The notes under the pieces were generated by a model. It had not been told where the DNA came from. It worked only from the letters and a program-made list of their open reading frames with translations, and searched no databases. From Chloroflexota bacterium (GTDB lineage Bacteria; Chloroflexota; Anaerolineae; Anaerolineales; Villigracilaceae), in NCBI GenBank assembly GCA_016191895.1, contig JACPVD010000223.1, forward strand, positions 1 through 15,845: DNA of 15,845 nucleotides, written 5' to 3'. Positions 1 through 7,138 of the stretch are shown one piece after another; position 1 is the first letter of the stretch; each line of letters starts with the position of its first letter. The translations under genes were made by a program, and so were the position numbers.

Positions 1-669
1 CGGGATGCGGACTCCCGCCATCGAGCCGATCAGACCCGACCAGGGTCCTGCCGCATTGAGGACAGTGCGGGTCTCGACCCCGCCCAAACTTGTTTTTACG
101 CTGCGAACCTCCCCGCCGCCGACGGTGATTCCAATTACCTCCGCGCCTGTAAGTGCCGTCACGCCCATCTTCTGCGCCGCGTTGACATACCCCATCACGA
201 CGCTGTTTGGGTCAACAGTTCCATCCTTCTGGTGAAACGTCCCAGCCAGCGCGTCATAGAACCGCATCAATGGCAATCGCCTGCGGATTTCATCTCCATC
301 CAGCCATTCGGTTTGCACGCCGCATTTATGCTGTAATGCGACGTTGTATTTGAACTCCTCCACTTCCTTTTCGTTCGTTGCCACCAGCAGGTAGCCGCAT
401 TGACGGTAGTTGACCTCCTGCCCGATCTCTTCTTTGAATCGTTCGATCATCGGCAGGCTGTGAAGCGACAATGTGACGTTGATCTCGGTCGAGAATTGGT
501 AGCGCACCCCGCCCGCGCAGCGTCCCGTTGCGCCGGTACCGAAATGGGATTCTTTTTCGAGGAGGACAATATTCTTCGCCCCGCGTTTTGCGAGGTGATA
601 GGCGGCGCTGGCGCCCATCACGCCGCCGCCGATGATGAGGATGTCTGCTGTTTTGGGTAATCCGGTCAT
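1..669 (-). CDS. FAD-dependent oxidoreductase (DAO / sarcosine oxidase beta-like), 3' end outside the window
   Basis: The gene starts at ATG 667-669 on the minus strand and stays open to base 1, so 223 residues are visible and the C-terminus is missing. The N-terminus carries the dinucleotide-binding motif IIGGGVMGASAAYHLAKRG followed by IVLLEK, the Rossmann beta-alpha-beta fold that binds FAD in the D-amino acid oxidase family. A second family hallmark, GTGATGRCAGGVR, follows and resembles the segment near the flavin in sarcosine and glycine oxidases. Further on, VDPNSVV and VLNAAGPWSG match conserved positions of the same family. Such enzymes oxidise N-methyl or primary amino acids, but the substrate cannot be read from this half. 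No good ribosome binding site precedes the start. A terminator and a repeat separate it from livF, so it is probably a separate transcription unit. The family call is firm and the substrate is open. Confidence 0.9.
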   Translation of the reverse strand, partial: MTGLPKTADILIIGGGVMGASAAYHLAKRGAKNIVLLEKESHFGTGATGRCAGGVRYQFSTEINVTLSLHSLPMIERFKEEIGQEVNYRQCGYLLVATNEKEVEEFKYNVALQHKCGVQTEWLDGDEIRRRLPLMRFYDALAGTFHQKDGTVDPNSVVMGYVNAAQKMGVTALTGAEVIGITVGGGEVRSVKTSLGGVETRTVLNAAGPWSGLIGSMAGVRIP

Positions 670-716
670 AATATGCTCATTTTACGTAACTACTCTGCCA
701 ATTCACTACCTCGCCT

Positions 717-803
717 TGTCATTTCGAGTGGCGCGAGGCGCCACGAGAAACCTTCCTCAATATTGTGCTGGATTTCTCCTCGCTGGCGCTCGTCGAAATG
801 ACA
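717..803. repeat. Imperfect inverted-repeat intergenic element (REP/MITE-like)
   Basis: The outer arms TGTCATTTCGAGTGGCGCGAGG (717 onward) and CCTCGCTGGCGCTCGTCGAAATGACA (ending 803) are reverse complements apart from a few differences. Inner arms GAGAAACC (745-752) and GGATTTCTC (770-778) pair as well. The whole 87 bp can fold into one long hairpin. It codes for nothing obvious. It looks like a dispersed extragenic palindrome lying between the livF terminator and the oxidoreductase gene. Copy number elsewhere in the genome cannot be judged from here. Confidence 0.65.
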
Positions 804-825
804 GGCTGAGCAGTTACCATTTTAC

Positions 826-860
826 AAAAAAACCCGCTTTCGTGTGAAAACGGGTTTTTT
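826..860 (-). terminator. Bidirectional intrinsic terminator after livF
   Basis: The stem AAAACCCG (829-836) pairs with CGGGTTTT (851-858) around a 14-nt loop. A run of A on the left and T on the right gives a U-tract in either direction. On the minus strand it follows the livF stop codon at 878 by about 20 nt, which suits the end of the liv operon. Confidence 0.88.
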
Positions 861-877
861 ATTGTTGTGTGTTCGCT

Positions 878-1594
878 TTATTCGATACCCAGGTAGGTTT
901 TTTGAACCATTTCGTTCTTCTTCAATTTGGCGGCGTCATCGGTCAGGGCAATCGAGCCGGTTTGGAGCACATAACCGCGGTTGGCAATCGAGAGCGCCAT
1001 GAGCGCGTTCTGCTCCACGAGCAGGATGGTGACACCCTGTTCGTTTAATTTTTTGATGATATCGAATATCAAATCCACCAGCACGGGAGCCAGACCCATG
1101 GAAGGCTCGTCCAGCATGAGGATGCGGGGATTGAGCATCAGTCCGCGTCCGATGGCGAGCATTTGCTGTTCGCCGCCGGAGAGAGTCCCGCCGTATTGGG
1201 AGATTCTTTCCTTGAGGCGCGGAAACATCTCGAAGACCAGTTGGAGCCGGTCTTTGATCGCCTTTTGGTCGTTGACGGTGAAGGCGCCCATTTCGAGGTT
1301 TTCCTGCACGGTCAGTTTTGGGAAGATGCCGCGTCCCTCCGGCACATGACCAATTCCCATCCTGACGATGTTGTGCGGTTCGGCATGGGTGATGTCCTTT
1401 CCGTCCAGCAGGACCTTGCCTTCGCGGGCGTGGATAATGCCGGAGATGGTTCGCAGGGAGGTGCTTTTTCCCGCGCCGTTGGAACCGATCAGGGTGACGA
1501 TTTCGCCTTCGTTAACGTAAAGGGAGACGCCTTTCAGGGCATGGATGTGTCCGTAATAGGAATGGACATTGGTGAGTTCGAGTAGTTTTCCCAT
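878..1594 (-). CDS. livF: Branched-chain amino acid ABC transporter ATP-binding protein LivF
   Basis: This 238-residue protein is the second ATPase of the importer and works at the inner face of the membrane as a heterodimer with LivG. Walker A is GSNGAGKST (37-45), the ABC signature is LSGGEQQ (138-144) and Walker B is ILMLDEP (158-164). The LivF trademark VPEGRGIFP follows at 84-92. The switch position is Gln195 in LLVEQN rather than His, which is usual for LivF and not a defect. Length is normal for the family. The start at ATG 1592-1594 is supported by TAGGAG about 9 nt upstream, which overlaps the livG stop codon. That leaves only 11 nt between the genes and suggests coupled translation. 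It is the last gene of the operon, just before the terminator at 826-860. Confidence 0.97.
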   Translation of the reverse strand: MGKLLELTNVHSYYGHIHALKGVSLYVNEGEIVTLIGSNGAGKSTSLRTISGIIHAREGKVLLDGKDITHAEPHNIVRMGIGHVPEGRGIFPKLTVQENLEMGAFTVNDQKAIKDRLQLVFEMFPRLKERISQYGGTLSGGEQQMLAIGRGLMLNPRILMLDEPSMGLAPVLVDLIFDIIKKLNEQGVTILLVEQNALMALSIANRGYVLQTGSIALTDDAAKLKKNEMVQKTYLGIE

Positions 1595-1605
1595 GACAGA
1601 TGCTC

Positions 1606-2394
1606 CTATGCCTTTTGCTCGTGAGCCACGGCGGCGCCTCTGCCGAGGTAGGCTTCGATCACGCGCTGGTTCGAGCGAATCTCAGCCGGGGAGCCTTCGG
1701 CGATCTTTTCTCCGTAGTCCATCACGCTGATGTGCTCTGATATTCCCATGACCACGCGCATGTCATGTTCGATCATCAGAATGGTGATTCCCTTGTCGTC
1801 GCGGATGCGCCGGAAGAGTTTGATGGCATCCTCCGATTCGTTCGGGTTCATACCGGCGGTGGGTTCGTCCAGCAGAAGCAGGGTGGGGTTGGCCGCCAGG
1901 GCGCGGGCGATCTCGATGCGGCGCTGCCCGCCGTAGGGCAGGTTGCGGGCAAGTTCATTGCCGACATTCTTCAAGCCGACGTATTCCATCAGGTCTTTTG
2001 CGCGCTGCTCGGCGTCGTTTTCCTCTTGATTGAATTTTCTGGTGCGGAAGATCGTGTCGAGCCCGCCTTGTTTCAATTGGATGTGCATACCGACCAGAAT
2101 ATTCTCGATCACGGTCATGCTTCCAAAGAGGCGGATGTTCTGGAAGGTGCGGGCAATGCCGGTGGCGGCAACCTGGTCGGGACGCAGCCCGATCAGGGAT
2201 TGTCCCTTGAAGGTGATCTGCCCCTCTTCCGGTTTGTAGATGCCGGTCAGGCTGTTGAAGAATGTGGTTTTTCCGGCTCCGTTTGGTCCGATGATGCTGA
2301 CGATGCGTCCCTCGTCCACCGAGAAGGTCATTTTGTTGACGGCTACCAGACCACCAAAGCGTTTGACGACATTTGTAGTGTTGAGTAAGGTCAT
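1606..2394 (-). CDS. livG: Branched-chain amino acid ABC transporter ATP-binding protein LivG
   Basis: This 262-residue ATPase pairs with LivF. Walker A is GPNGAGKTT (36-44), the Q-loop is Gln85 in ARTFQNIRLF, the signature is the LivG-type LPYGGQRR (152-159) and Walker B is LLLLDEP (172-178). The switch histidine is His210 in MIEHDM. The C-terminal tail beyond about residue 230 is the short extension typical of liv-type ATPases. The gene starts at ATG 2392-2394, 12 nt after the livM stop codon. A purine-rich AGGCGG overlaps that stop and is the likely, rather distant, ribosome binding site. All catalytic residues are intact. The position between livM and livF is the classic liv order, so the function is secure, although the exact substrate (Leu/Ile/Val, or an amide or urea) depends on LivK. 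Confidence 0.97.
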   Translation of the reverse strand: MTLLNTTNVVKRFGGLVAVNKMTFSVDEGRIVSIIGPNGAGKTTFFNSLTGIYKPEEGQITFKGQSLIGLRPDQVAATGIARTFQNIRLFGSMTVIENILVGMHIQLKQGGLDTIFRTRKFNQEENDAEQRAKDLMEYVGLKNVGNELARNLPYGGQRRIEIARALAANPTLLLLDEPTAGMNPNESEDAIKLFRRIRDDKGITILMIEHDMRVVMGISEHISVMDYGEKIAEGSPAEIRSNQRVIEAYLGRGAAVAHEQKA

Positions 2395-2406
2395 GATGTC
2401 AACCGC

Positions 2407-3744
2407 CTATTCTTTCTCTTCGACAAGTTCGCGCTTGCGCCGTTCTGCCGGGATCAAACCGGACGGACGGAAGATCATCATCAGGATCAGGATTAAACCA
2501 AATACCAGTTTCTGGTACTTCGCCGGGTCCAATTGATTGGAAAGGTCCTTCCAGGCAAAGTTGATGATCGGGATGACGGCGTCGCTCTGGCGAAGTTCGC
2601 TCAGGTACAGCGAGAAGTTTTGCAGGATTTGAATATTGAGCAGCACGACCGCCGCCGCGCCGAAGATGACTCCGGGGATGCTTCCCAAGCCGCCGAGGAT
2701 GACCATGGTCAGCACGCCGATGGATTGGAGGAAGGAAAACGTCTCGGGGCTGACGAAGGTTCGATTCGCGGCGTAGAGCGCGCCCATGGCTCCGGCAAAG
2801 GAGGCTCCGGCGGCGAATGCGGCGAGTTTCATCTTGACCAGCGGAATGCCCATGGCGATGGCGGCGGTCTCGTCTTCGCGGATCGCCGTCCATGCGCGCC
2901 CGATGCGGGAATCTTCCAGGCGGGTGGCGACTAAAATCGCAATTGCGATGATGATCAGCGCCAGGAAGTAAAAGAAGACGTTGTAGAACTCGGCATCGGT
3001 GGGGACGTGCCCCACAAACGGCTCGAGAATATCGCGGAAGAATTGAAGGATCGACTCCGGGGGGAGGGGCGGGCGTTGAATGGGGGTGATGCCCTGCGGT
3101 CCGTTGGTCAGGTTGATCGGTTTGTCGAGGTTGAGCGCCAGCACGCGAATCACTTCGCCAAATCCGAGCGTAACGATGGCGAGGTAATCGCCTTTCAAAC
3201 GCAGGACGGGCAAGCCGAGCAATATTCCTGTAATGGCTGCCAGCCCGACGCCGAGGAAGAGAAAGAGCCAGAACCACCTTGGGTCGAGGGCAAAGGGGGC
3301 ATCGGCGGGAGCCGCGCCCGGAACGGAATAGAGGAGAGATAGTTGTTTCGAACCGAAGATCGCCCAGGAATAGGCGCCAACGGCGTAGAAGGCGACGTAC
3401 CCGAGATCGAGCAGCCCCGCCATGCCGATCACGATATTCAAGCCCAGCGCCAGCGCGGCGAAGACCGCCATCTGGAAGATGACCTCCAAATAGAAAATGT
3501 TGCGGATGCCAAGCACCGGCAGGATGATAACGATCAACATCAAGCCGATGAAAACCTTTACCTTCATGTTCATTTTCATGAAATAAAGGATCAACGGGGT
3601 GGACATCAGGATAAGAAATGCCGCCAGCGATCTTGGGCTTTGATATACGCTAAATGTGCCAATCAACAGGAATGCCAGGGCGATCAGCACGGGCCAGAAA
3701 CCCGTATTGGCTTTCTTGAAAAAATTGCCAAAGAGTGTGTTCAT
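2407..3744 (-). CDS. livM: Branched-chain amino acid ABC transporter permease LivM
   Basis: This is a 445-residue integral membrane protein, one half of the channel with LivH. Hydrophobic segments are obvious at about 16-36, 41-57, 64-80, 88-110, 113-131, 158-178, 256-273, 306-327 and 343-370. Family landmarks are GLNIVIGMAGLLDLGYVAF (101-119) and LRLKGDYLAIVTLGFGEVIR (181-200). The cytoplasmic coupling loop RIGRAWTAIREDETAAIAMGI ends near residue 300, and GGLGSIPGVIFGA lies at 351-363. The N-terminus has extra hydrophobic segments before the core, as often seen in LivM. A good AAAGGG sits about 7 nt before the ATG at 3742-3744. It follows livH by 12 nt, so the two are cotranscribed. Confidence 0.96.
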   Translation of the reverse strand: MNTLFGNFFKKANTGFWPVLIALAFLLIGTFSVYQSPRSLAAFLILMSTPLILYFMKMNMKVKVFIGLMLIVIILPVLGIRNIFYLEVIFQMAVFAALALGLNIVIGMAGLLDLGYVAFYAVGAYSWAIFGSKQLSLLYSVPGAAPADAPFALDPRWFWLFLFLGVGLAAITGILLGLPVLRLKGDYLAIVTLGFGEVIRVLALNLDKPINLTNGPQGITPIQRPPLPPESILQFFRDILEPFVGHVPTDAEFYNVFFYFLALIIIAIAILVATRLEDSRIGRAWTAIREDETAAIAMGIPLVKMKLAAFAAGASFAGAMGALYAANRTFVSPETFSFLQSIGVLTMVILGGLGSIPGVIFGAAAVVLLNIQILQNFSLYLSELRQSDAVIPIINFAWKDLSNQLDPAKYQKLVFGLILILMMIFRPSGLIPAERRKRELVEEKE

Positions 3745-3756
3745 GGGATACCCTTT

Positions 3757-4890
3757 CTACGCCTTCTGACCGACGGTCTGTCCGAGCAGGCCGGAGGGGC
3801 GGAAGATCAGCACCAGGATGAGAATGGCAAAGGCAAAGATATCCTTGTACTCTGCGCCGAACGCGCCGTTGGTGAAAATTCCCAGGTAGGAGGCGGCGAA
3901 AGACTCGAGCAGCCCCAATACCAGACCGCCGAGCAGGGCGCCTGTCAGGTTGCCGATGCCGCCCAATACCGCCGACGTGAACGCTTTCAAACCGGGGAAA
4001 AAGCCGGAGAACGGGTCGAGTTTTGTCGCTTTGAGAGCAAACAAGACGCCCGCCGCCCCCCCCAGCGTGCCACCGACGAGAAAAGTGATCGAAATGATCT
4101 GGTTGACGTTGATCCCCATCAGGCTGGCGGAAGGACGGTCCTGCGCAACGGCGCGGATGGCTTTGCCAACCTTGGTGCCGTTCACCAGGTAATTAAGCCC
4201 CACCAGCATCAGAACAGCGACCCCGACCATGATGGCGGATTTGATCTGGATGCGAAGCGGGTCTTCCATGCCGGGGACTGCCAGTTTCCAGAATTCGTCA
4301 AAGGTGCCGAACTTGGGAAGAATGACGTTGAACTCGCCCGTTGTCAGGCTGAGGATCAGGCGCACGATATCCTGAAGGAAGAAGGACATGCCGATCGCAG
4401 AGATAAGGGGCACGAGTTTCGGCGCGCCGCGCAGGGGTTTGTAGGCGAGCCGTTCCACCACCACCGCCAGCGAACCGGAAACGACCATCGCCAGGATGAT
4501 GGCAAGCGCGATGACCAGGTACTCGTTCATGGTCGCCAGCGTGCCGATATGTTCGAAATACGCCATCAACTGAATGCCGACGATGCCGCCGACCATGAAG
4601 ATCTCGCTGTGTGAAAAATTAATGAATTCCAAAACACCGTACACCATGGTGTAACCCAGGGCGATGGTGGCATAGACAAAGCCGATAGTGACGCCGTTGA
4701 TGACGACCTGCGGCAGGATCAGCATCGTCCTTTCGACCAGGTCGAAATCTGTCACATTGAACTTAAAGATAAAAGCGAGCAAAACGGTTACCAGCGACAG
4801 GACTACGCTCGCTCCGAGGGCGAAAATAAGAATCTGCCCGATTGGAAACAGAAGAAATTTGTAAACGGGATTTTCGGTGATACTCTTCAT
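3757..4890 (-). CDS. livH: Branched-chain amino acid ABC transporter permease LivH
   Basis: The 377-residue permease is the partner of LivM. Landmarks are GYTMVYGVLEFINFSHSEIF (79-98), the coupling loop RAVAQDRPSASLMGI (246-260) and LKAFTSAVLGGIGNLTGAL (301-319). There are about nine hydrophobic segments, including an N-terminal one at 16-43 preceding the usual LivH core. Three in-frame starts compete: TTG at 4899, ATG at 4896 and ATG at 4890. AGGA in ACAGGATTG lies 9 nt before the ATG at 4890 but only 3 nt before 4896, so I chose 4890. A hairpin with a tetraloop separates this gene from livK and probably makes permease expression lower than that of the binding protein. No residue looks damaged. 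Confidence 0.95.
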   Translation of the reverse strand: MKSITENPVYKFLLFPIGQILIFALGASVVLSLVTVLLAFIFKFNVTDFDLVERTMLILPQVVINGVTIGFVYATIALGYTMVYGVLEFINFSHSEIFMVGGIVGIQLMAYFEHIGTLATMNEYLVIALAIILAMVVSGSLAVVVERLAYKPLRGAPKLVPLISAIGMSFFLQDIVRLILSLTTGEFNVILPKFGTFDEFWKLAVPGMEDPLRIQIKSAIMVGVAVLMLVGLNYLVNGTKVGKAIRAVAQDRPSASLMGINVNQIISITFLVGGTLGGAAGVLFALKATKLDPFSGFFPGLKAFTSAVLGGIGNLTGALLGGLVLGLLESFAASYLGIFTNGAFGAEYKDIFAFAILILVLIFRPSGLLGQTVGQKA

Positions 4891-4915
4891 TATCATCAAT
4901 CCTGTCTTGAAAATG

Positions 4916-4945
4916 AGCCTCTCTCCCCTTGCGGGGAGAGAGGCT
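4916..4945 (-). promoter_or_regulatory. GNRA-capped hairpin between livK and livH
   Basis: A perfect 12-bp stem (GCCTCTCTCCCC 4917-4928 with 4933-4944, plus an A-T pair outside) closes a 4-nt loop. On the transcribed minus strand the loop reads GCAA, a GNRA tetraloop. The run after the stem is only CATTTTC, too poor for a full terminator. It lies 20 nt past the livK stop codon. The likely role is partial termination or protection of the livK 3' end from exonucleases, giving more binding protein than permease. On the plus strand AGGCTTTTGTTG follows the stem. Confidence 0.75.
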
Positions 4946-4964
4946 TTTGTTGCAATCGGCGGGA

Positions 4965-6251
4965 TTATTCGCCCTTGCCGGGGGAGGCCACTTCGAGAAT
5001 TTCGACGATCTCGTTGGTGTTCCAGGTGTCCTTGGTCGCGCCGTTCACCTTGAGGATGAAGTACTGCGCGGTCGGGAGGTCACCGATGTCGTCGAAGGCG
5101 ATGGCGCCGGTCAGACCTTCGATGCTGACCTGGCGAACCGCTTCCGCAACCTGCAAGCGGCTGGGGGTGCCGCCGGCGGCTTCAGCCGCAGCCTTGATCG
5201 CGGCAAGGCAGACAGCCATCGAGTCGTACGCCTGGGCGGCGAAGGGTTCCGGCGTAGCGCCGAACTTGGCTTCGTAGTCCGCGGCGAACTGGGCGGCGGC
5301 GGCGTAGGCGCTCGCCGGACCAGCAACGGTGGTGTAGTACATACCGCCGCCGGTGGTCAGAGCGTCGCCGGCAATGTCGGCGAGGTCAGAGGCATCCATA
5401 CCGTCGGTACCCATGAAGGTGCCTTCGTAACCGGCATCGCGAGCCTGCTTGAAGAACACGCCAGCCTGGTTATAGATACCGGCAAAGAACACAACATCCG
5501 GCTGAGCCGCAACGAGCGGGGTCACGATCGCGTCGAAGTTGGCGGTTTCTTCGGTGCCTTCGAAGGCGACGATTTCCAAGCCATCTTCTTCAGCAGCGCC
5601 GCGGAAGAACTCGGCAACGCCCTGACCGTAGGCGGTCTTGTCGTGGATGATGTAGACGGATTTGGCGCCGAGGGTGGTGAAGGCGAACTCTTCAGCAGCT
5701 GGAGCCTGAACGTCATCGCGACCCACGACACGGTTCACTTCGAGGTAACCACGGGTGGTCACAACGGGGTTGGTGTTGGCGGGGGAGACGAAGGCGAGGT
5801 TGGCGGTGTGATATTCCTCGGAAGAGGGGATCATCACGCCGGAGTTCAAGTGACCGACACCGCAGAGGATCTCGGAATCAGCGACGATGTTCTTCGCATT
5901 CGCAACGCCGACGTCAGGGGTCGCCTGGTCATCGTACGGAGCGAGCTGGACATCGTAGCCCATCGCGGCGAGATCGCCGCCGAGCTGTTCGAGAGCCAGT
6001 TCAGCGCCCTGCTTGATGGCAACGCCGAGCAGAGACTGACCGCCGGAGAGCGGGGACTGGGTCGCAATCTTGATGGTACCCATCGAGGCAGCAGCTTCTT
6101 CGGTCGCGGCGGCTTCGGTCGCGGGAGCTTCGGTCGCGGCGGGTTCTTCCGCAGGGGCTTCGGTAGCCGGCGCGGCTCCGCCGCCACAGGCGGCGAGCGC
6201 CATGCTGGCAACAACCAGCAGGGACAGTAAAGCGAGTAAACGCTTGTTCAT
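4965..6251 (-). CDS. livK: Branched-chain amino acid ABC transporter substrate-binding lipoprotein LivK/LivJ-type
   Basis: This 428-residue extracellular lipoprotein delivers substrate to LivHM. The start is ATG 6249-6251, because GGAGGAG lies 7 nt upstream and the protein then begins with a proper lipoprotein signal peptide. That peptide is a short MNKR followed by a hydrophobic core to the lipobox LAAC, with the lipidated cysteine at residue 22. Residues 23 to about 56 form a low-complexity linker of Ala, Thr, Glu and Pro that lifts the domain off the membrane. The rest is a Peripla_BP_6 (type I periplasmic-binding) fold, beginning GTIKIATQSPLSG and containing GVGHLNSGVMIPSSEEYH and the second-lobe segment VYIIHDKTAYGQGVAEFF. 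It is the first gene of the operon. Ligand class (Leu/Ile/Val, other amino acid, amide or urea) cannot be settled by eye. Confidence 0.95.
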   Translation of the reverse strand: MNKRLLALLSLLVVASMALAACGGGAAPATEAPAEEPAATEAPATEAAATEEAAASMGTIKIATQSPLSGGQSLLGVAIKQGAELALEQLGGDLAAMGYDVQLAPYDDQATPDVGVANAKNIVADSEILCGVGHLNSGVMIPSSEEYHTANLAFVSPANTNPVVTTRGYLEVNRVVGRDDVQAPAAEEFAFTTLGAKSVYIIHDKTAYGQGVAEFFRGAAEEDGLEIVAFEGTEETANFDAIVTPLVAAQPDVVFFAGIYNQAGVFFKQARDAGYEGTFMGTDGMDASDLADIAGDALTTGGGMYYTTVAGPASAYAAAAQFAADYEAKFGATPEPFAAQAYDSMAVCLAAIKAAAEAAGGTPSRLQVAEAVRQVSIEGLTGAIAFDDIGDLPTAQYFILKVNGATKDTWNTNEIVEILEVASPGKGE

Positions 6252-6445
6252 TATCTTACTCCTCCAAAACATAAACAAAATTTGATTCCCGCAAGCAACT
6301 GCGGGTGGCAGCAAACAGGCAGACCAGGCGCGGGTGGGTCGGCGTCACCTCCTTTCAAGGGATATATATACAAAGAAAGCCTAAAAAACCTATCCGGATT
6401 TTTTCGGCTTGCTTGGATGACCCTAAAGTGTGCCCGTCTTGAGAA
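6252..6445 (-). promoter_or_regulatory. Structured livK leader with an orphan STAB-like Shine-Dalgarno
   Basis: This roughly 190-nt untranslated leader contains three things on the minus strand. First is an A/U-rich hairpin at 6377-6410: AAGCC pairs with GGCTT and AAAAAA with TTTTTT, with one G/A mismatch and a bulged T. Second is GAAAGGAGGTGA with its core at 6348-6356, a perfect complement of the 16S tail but with no start codon in range. Third is a small hairpin, CCCGCA with TGCGGG (6288-6305), close to the true livK ribosome binding site. GAAAGGAGG is identical to the STAB-SD that stabilises the 5' end of cry3A mRNA in Bacillus. No known riboswitch was recognised. Upstream of the promoter, 6481-6615 holds only short direct repeats (TGTCCATAC at 6488 and 6576). 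Confidence 0.55.
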
Positions 6446-6451
6446 TGACCA

Positions 6452-6480
6452 ATAATACGGCGGATTCTTCCTTCGGTCAA
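6452..6480 (-). promoter_or_regulatory. Sigma70-type promoter of the livKHMGF operon
   Basis: On the minus strand TTGACC (6475-6480) and TATTAT (6452-6457) are separated by exactly 17 bp. Transcription should start near 6445. It is the best-formed -35/-10 pair in the window and points straight at livK. Confidence 0.75.
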
Positions 6481-6615
6481 GCGGTTTTGTCCATACGGGA
6501 GCGCTCAAAGTTTGTTATTTGGACTGCAAAATCCCCTGATTTTGGACTTCGCCCTTACAACCTTTTAGCGCGCCCTGTCCATACTTTTATGGAATACTAG
6601 GCTGTCTGTCGGGAA

Positions 6616-7104
6616 TTATTTTTCAGCCGGTTTATACAACAACTGCTCACGGATGCGCAAATCGGTGTTGCGGATTTTCATCGCCAGGTCAGCCGCAAGG
6701 TTGTACATCATACGATAACCAAGCTGCGGATACGTCTCGCATAACATGATGATCTTATCGCGCGGGATGACCAAAAGCCGCGTATCCTTCTGCGCCGCGC
6801 GGGCGGTTGCCGAACGCAGCCCCTCATCCACCAAAGCCACCTCGCCGAACGATTGCCCCCTGCGTAAACGGGCGACCACCGTGTCCGACTTCGTGAGCGA
6901 ACCCGTCGAACCGCGGTTGATCAAAATATCCACCTCGCCCTGCGCGATCACATACAATTCCTTTGAACCGCTGTTCTCCTGAAATATCACCTGGTTCATT
7001 TCGAACGATTCTTCCCGGCATAAATTCGCCACCAACTCCAACTGGGTCGGCGTGAATTGATAGAAGATATCGCTTTGTTTCAGAAAGTTGACGAGGCTGC
7101 TCAT
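6616..7104 (-). CDS. Stand-alone cyclic nucleotide-binding (CNB/CAP_ED) domain protein
   Basis: This is a 162-residue protein consisting almost wholly of one CNB domain. After two helices (FTPTQLELVANLC) come the beta-roll strands VIFQENSGSKELYVIAQGEVDIL (38-60). The phosphate-binding cassette is FGEVALVDEGLRSATA (86-101). Glu88 and Arg97, which hold the ribose and phosphate of a cyclic nucleotide, are both present, so ligand binding is plausible. A C-terminal helix ends at 162. No helix-turn-helix follows, unlike CRP/FNR regulators, so it cannot bind DNA in the usual way and is more likely a sensor acting on a partner. I chose ATG 7102-7104 because the CNB fold begins right after it. No ribosome binding site is visible. 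TATGCT 12 nt before the ATG could be a -10 giving a nearly leaderless mRNA. The MITE lies just upstream. Confidence 0.88.
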   Translation of the reverse strand: MSSLVNFLKQSDIFYQFTPTQLELVANLCREESFEMNQVIFQENSGSKELYVIAQGEVDILINRGSTGSLTKSDTVVARLRRGQSFGEVALVDEGLRSATARAAQKDTRLLVIPRDKIIMLCETYPQLGYRMMYNLAADLAMKIRNTDLRIREQLLYKPAEK

Positions 7105-7138
7105 GGGCGTGAGTTTAGCATAATCATGGATGAAGTGC

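Noticed and set aside
2399-3277. 292-codon frame on the same strand as livM but another phase
   Set aside because: It is Arg/Pro/His-rich, overlaps the permease almost entirely, and has no membrane segments or motif.
3343-4614. 423-codon plus-strand frame opposite livH and livM
   Set aside because: It spans two well-recognised permease genes, has a hydrophilic composition rich in Gln, Asp and His typical of antisense to membrane proteins, and shows no motif.
4929-6230. 433-codon open frame on the plus strand opposite livK
   Set aside because: It is a mirror of the GC-rich livK gene, glycine- and arginine-rich with no recognisable domain, while the minus strand has a lipobox and a complete binding-protein fold.
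6340-6361. Resemblance of TCACCTCCTTTCAAGG to the 3' end of 16S rRNA on the plus strand
   Set aside because: Only the anti-Shine-Dalgarno tail matches and the rest of helix 45 is absent. The minus-strand reading as a ribosome-binding sequence is simpler.
6251-6508. 85-codon frame running through the livK leader
   Set aside because: Its start lies upstream of the mapped promoter elements, it has no ribosome binding site, and it crosses the structured leader and ends at the livK start.
6488-6584. Short direct repeats TGTCCATAC and TTTGGACT upstream of the liv promoter
   Set aside because: They are 7-9 bp, irregularly spaced and unsymmetrical, so chance is a sufficient explanation. A regulator site remains only a possibility.
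6578-6593. Terminator after the cyclic-nucleotide-binding gene (TCCATA / TATGGA)
   Set aside because: The stem is only 6 bp and AT-rich, with no following U-tract on the minus strand.
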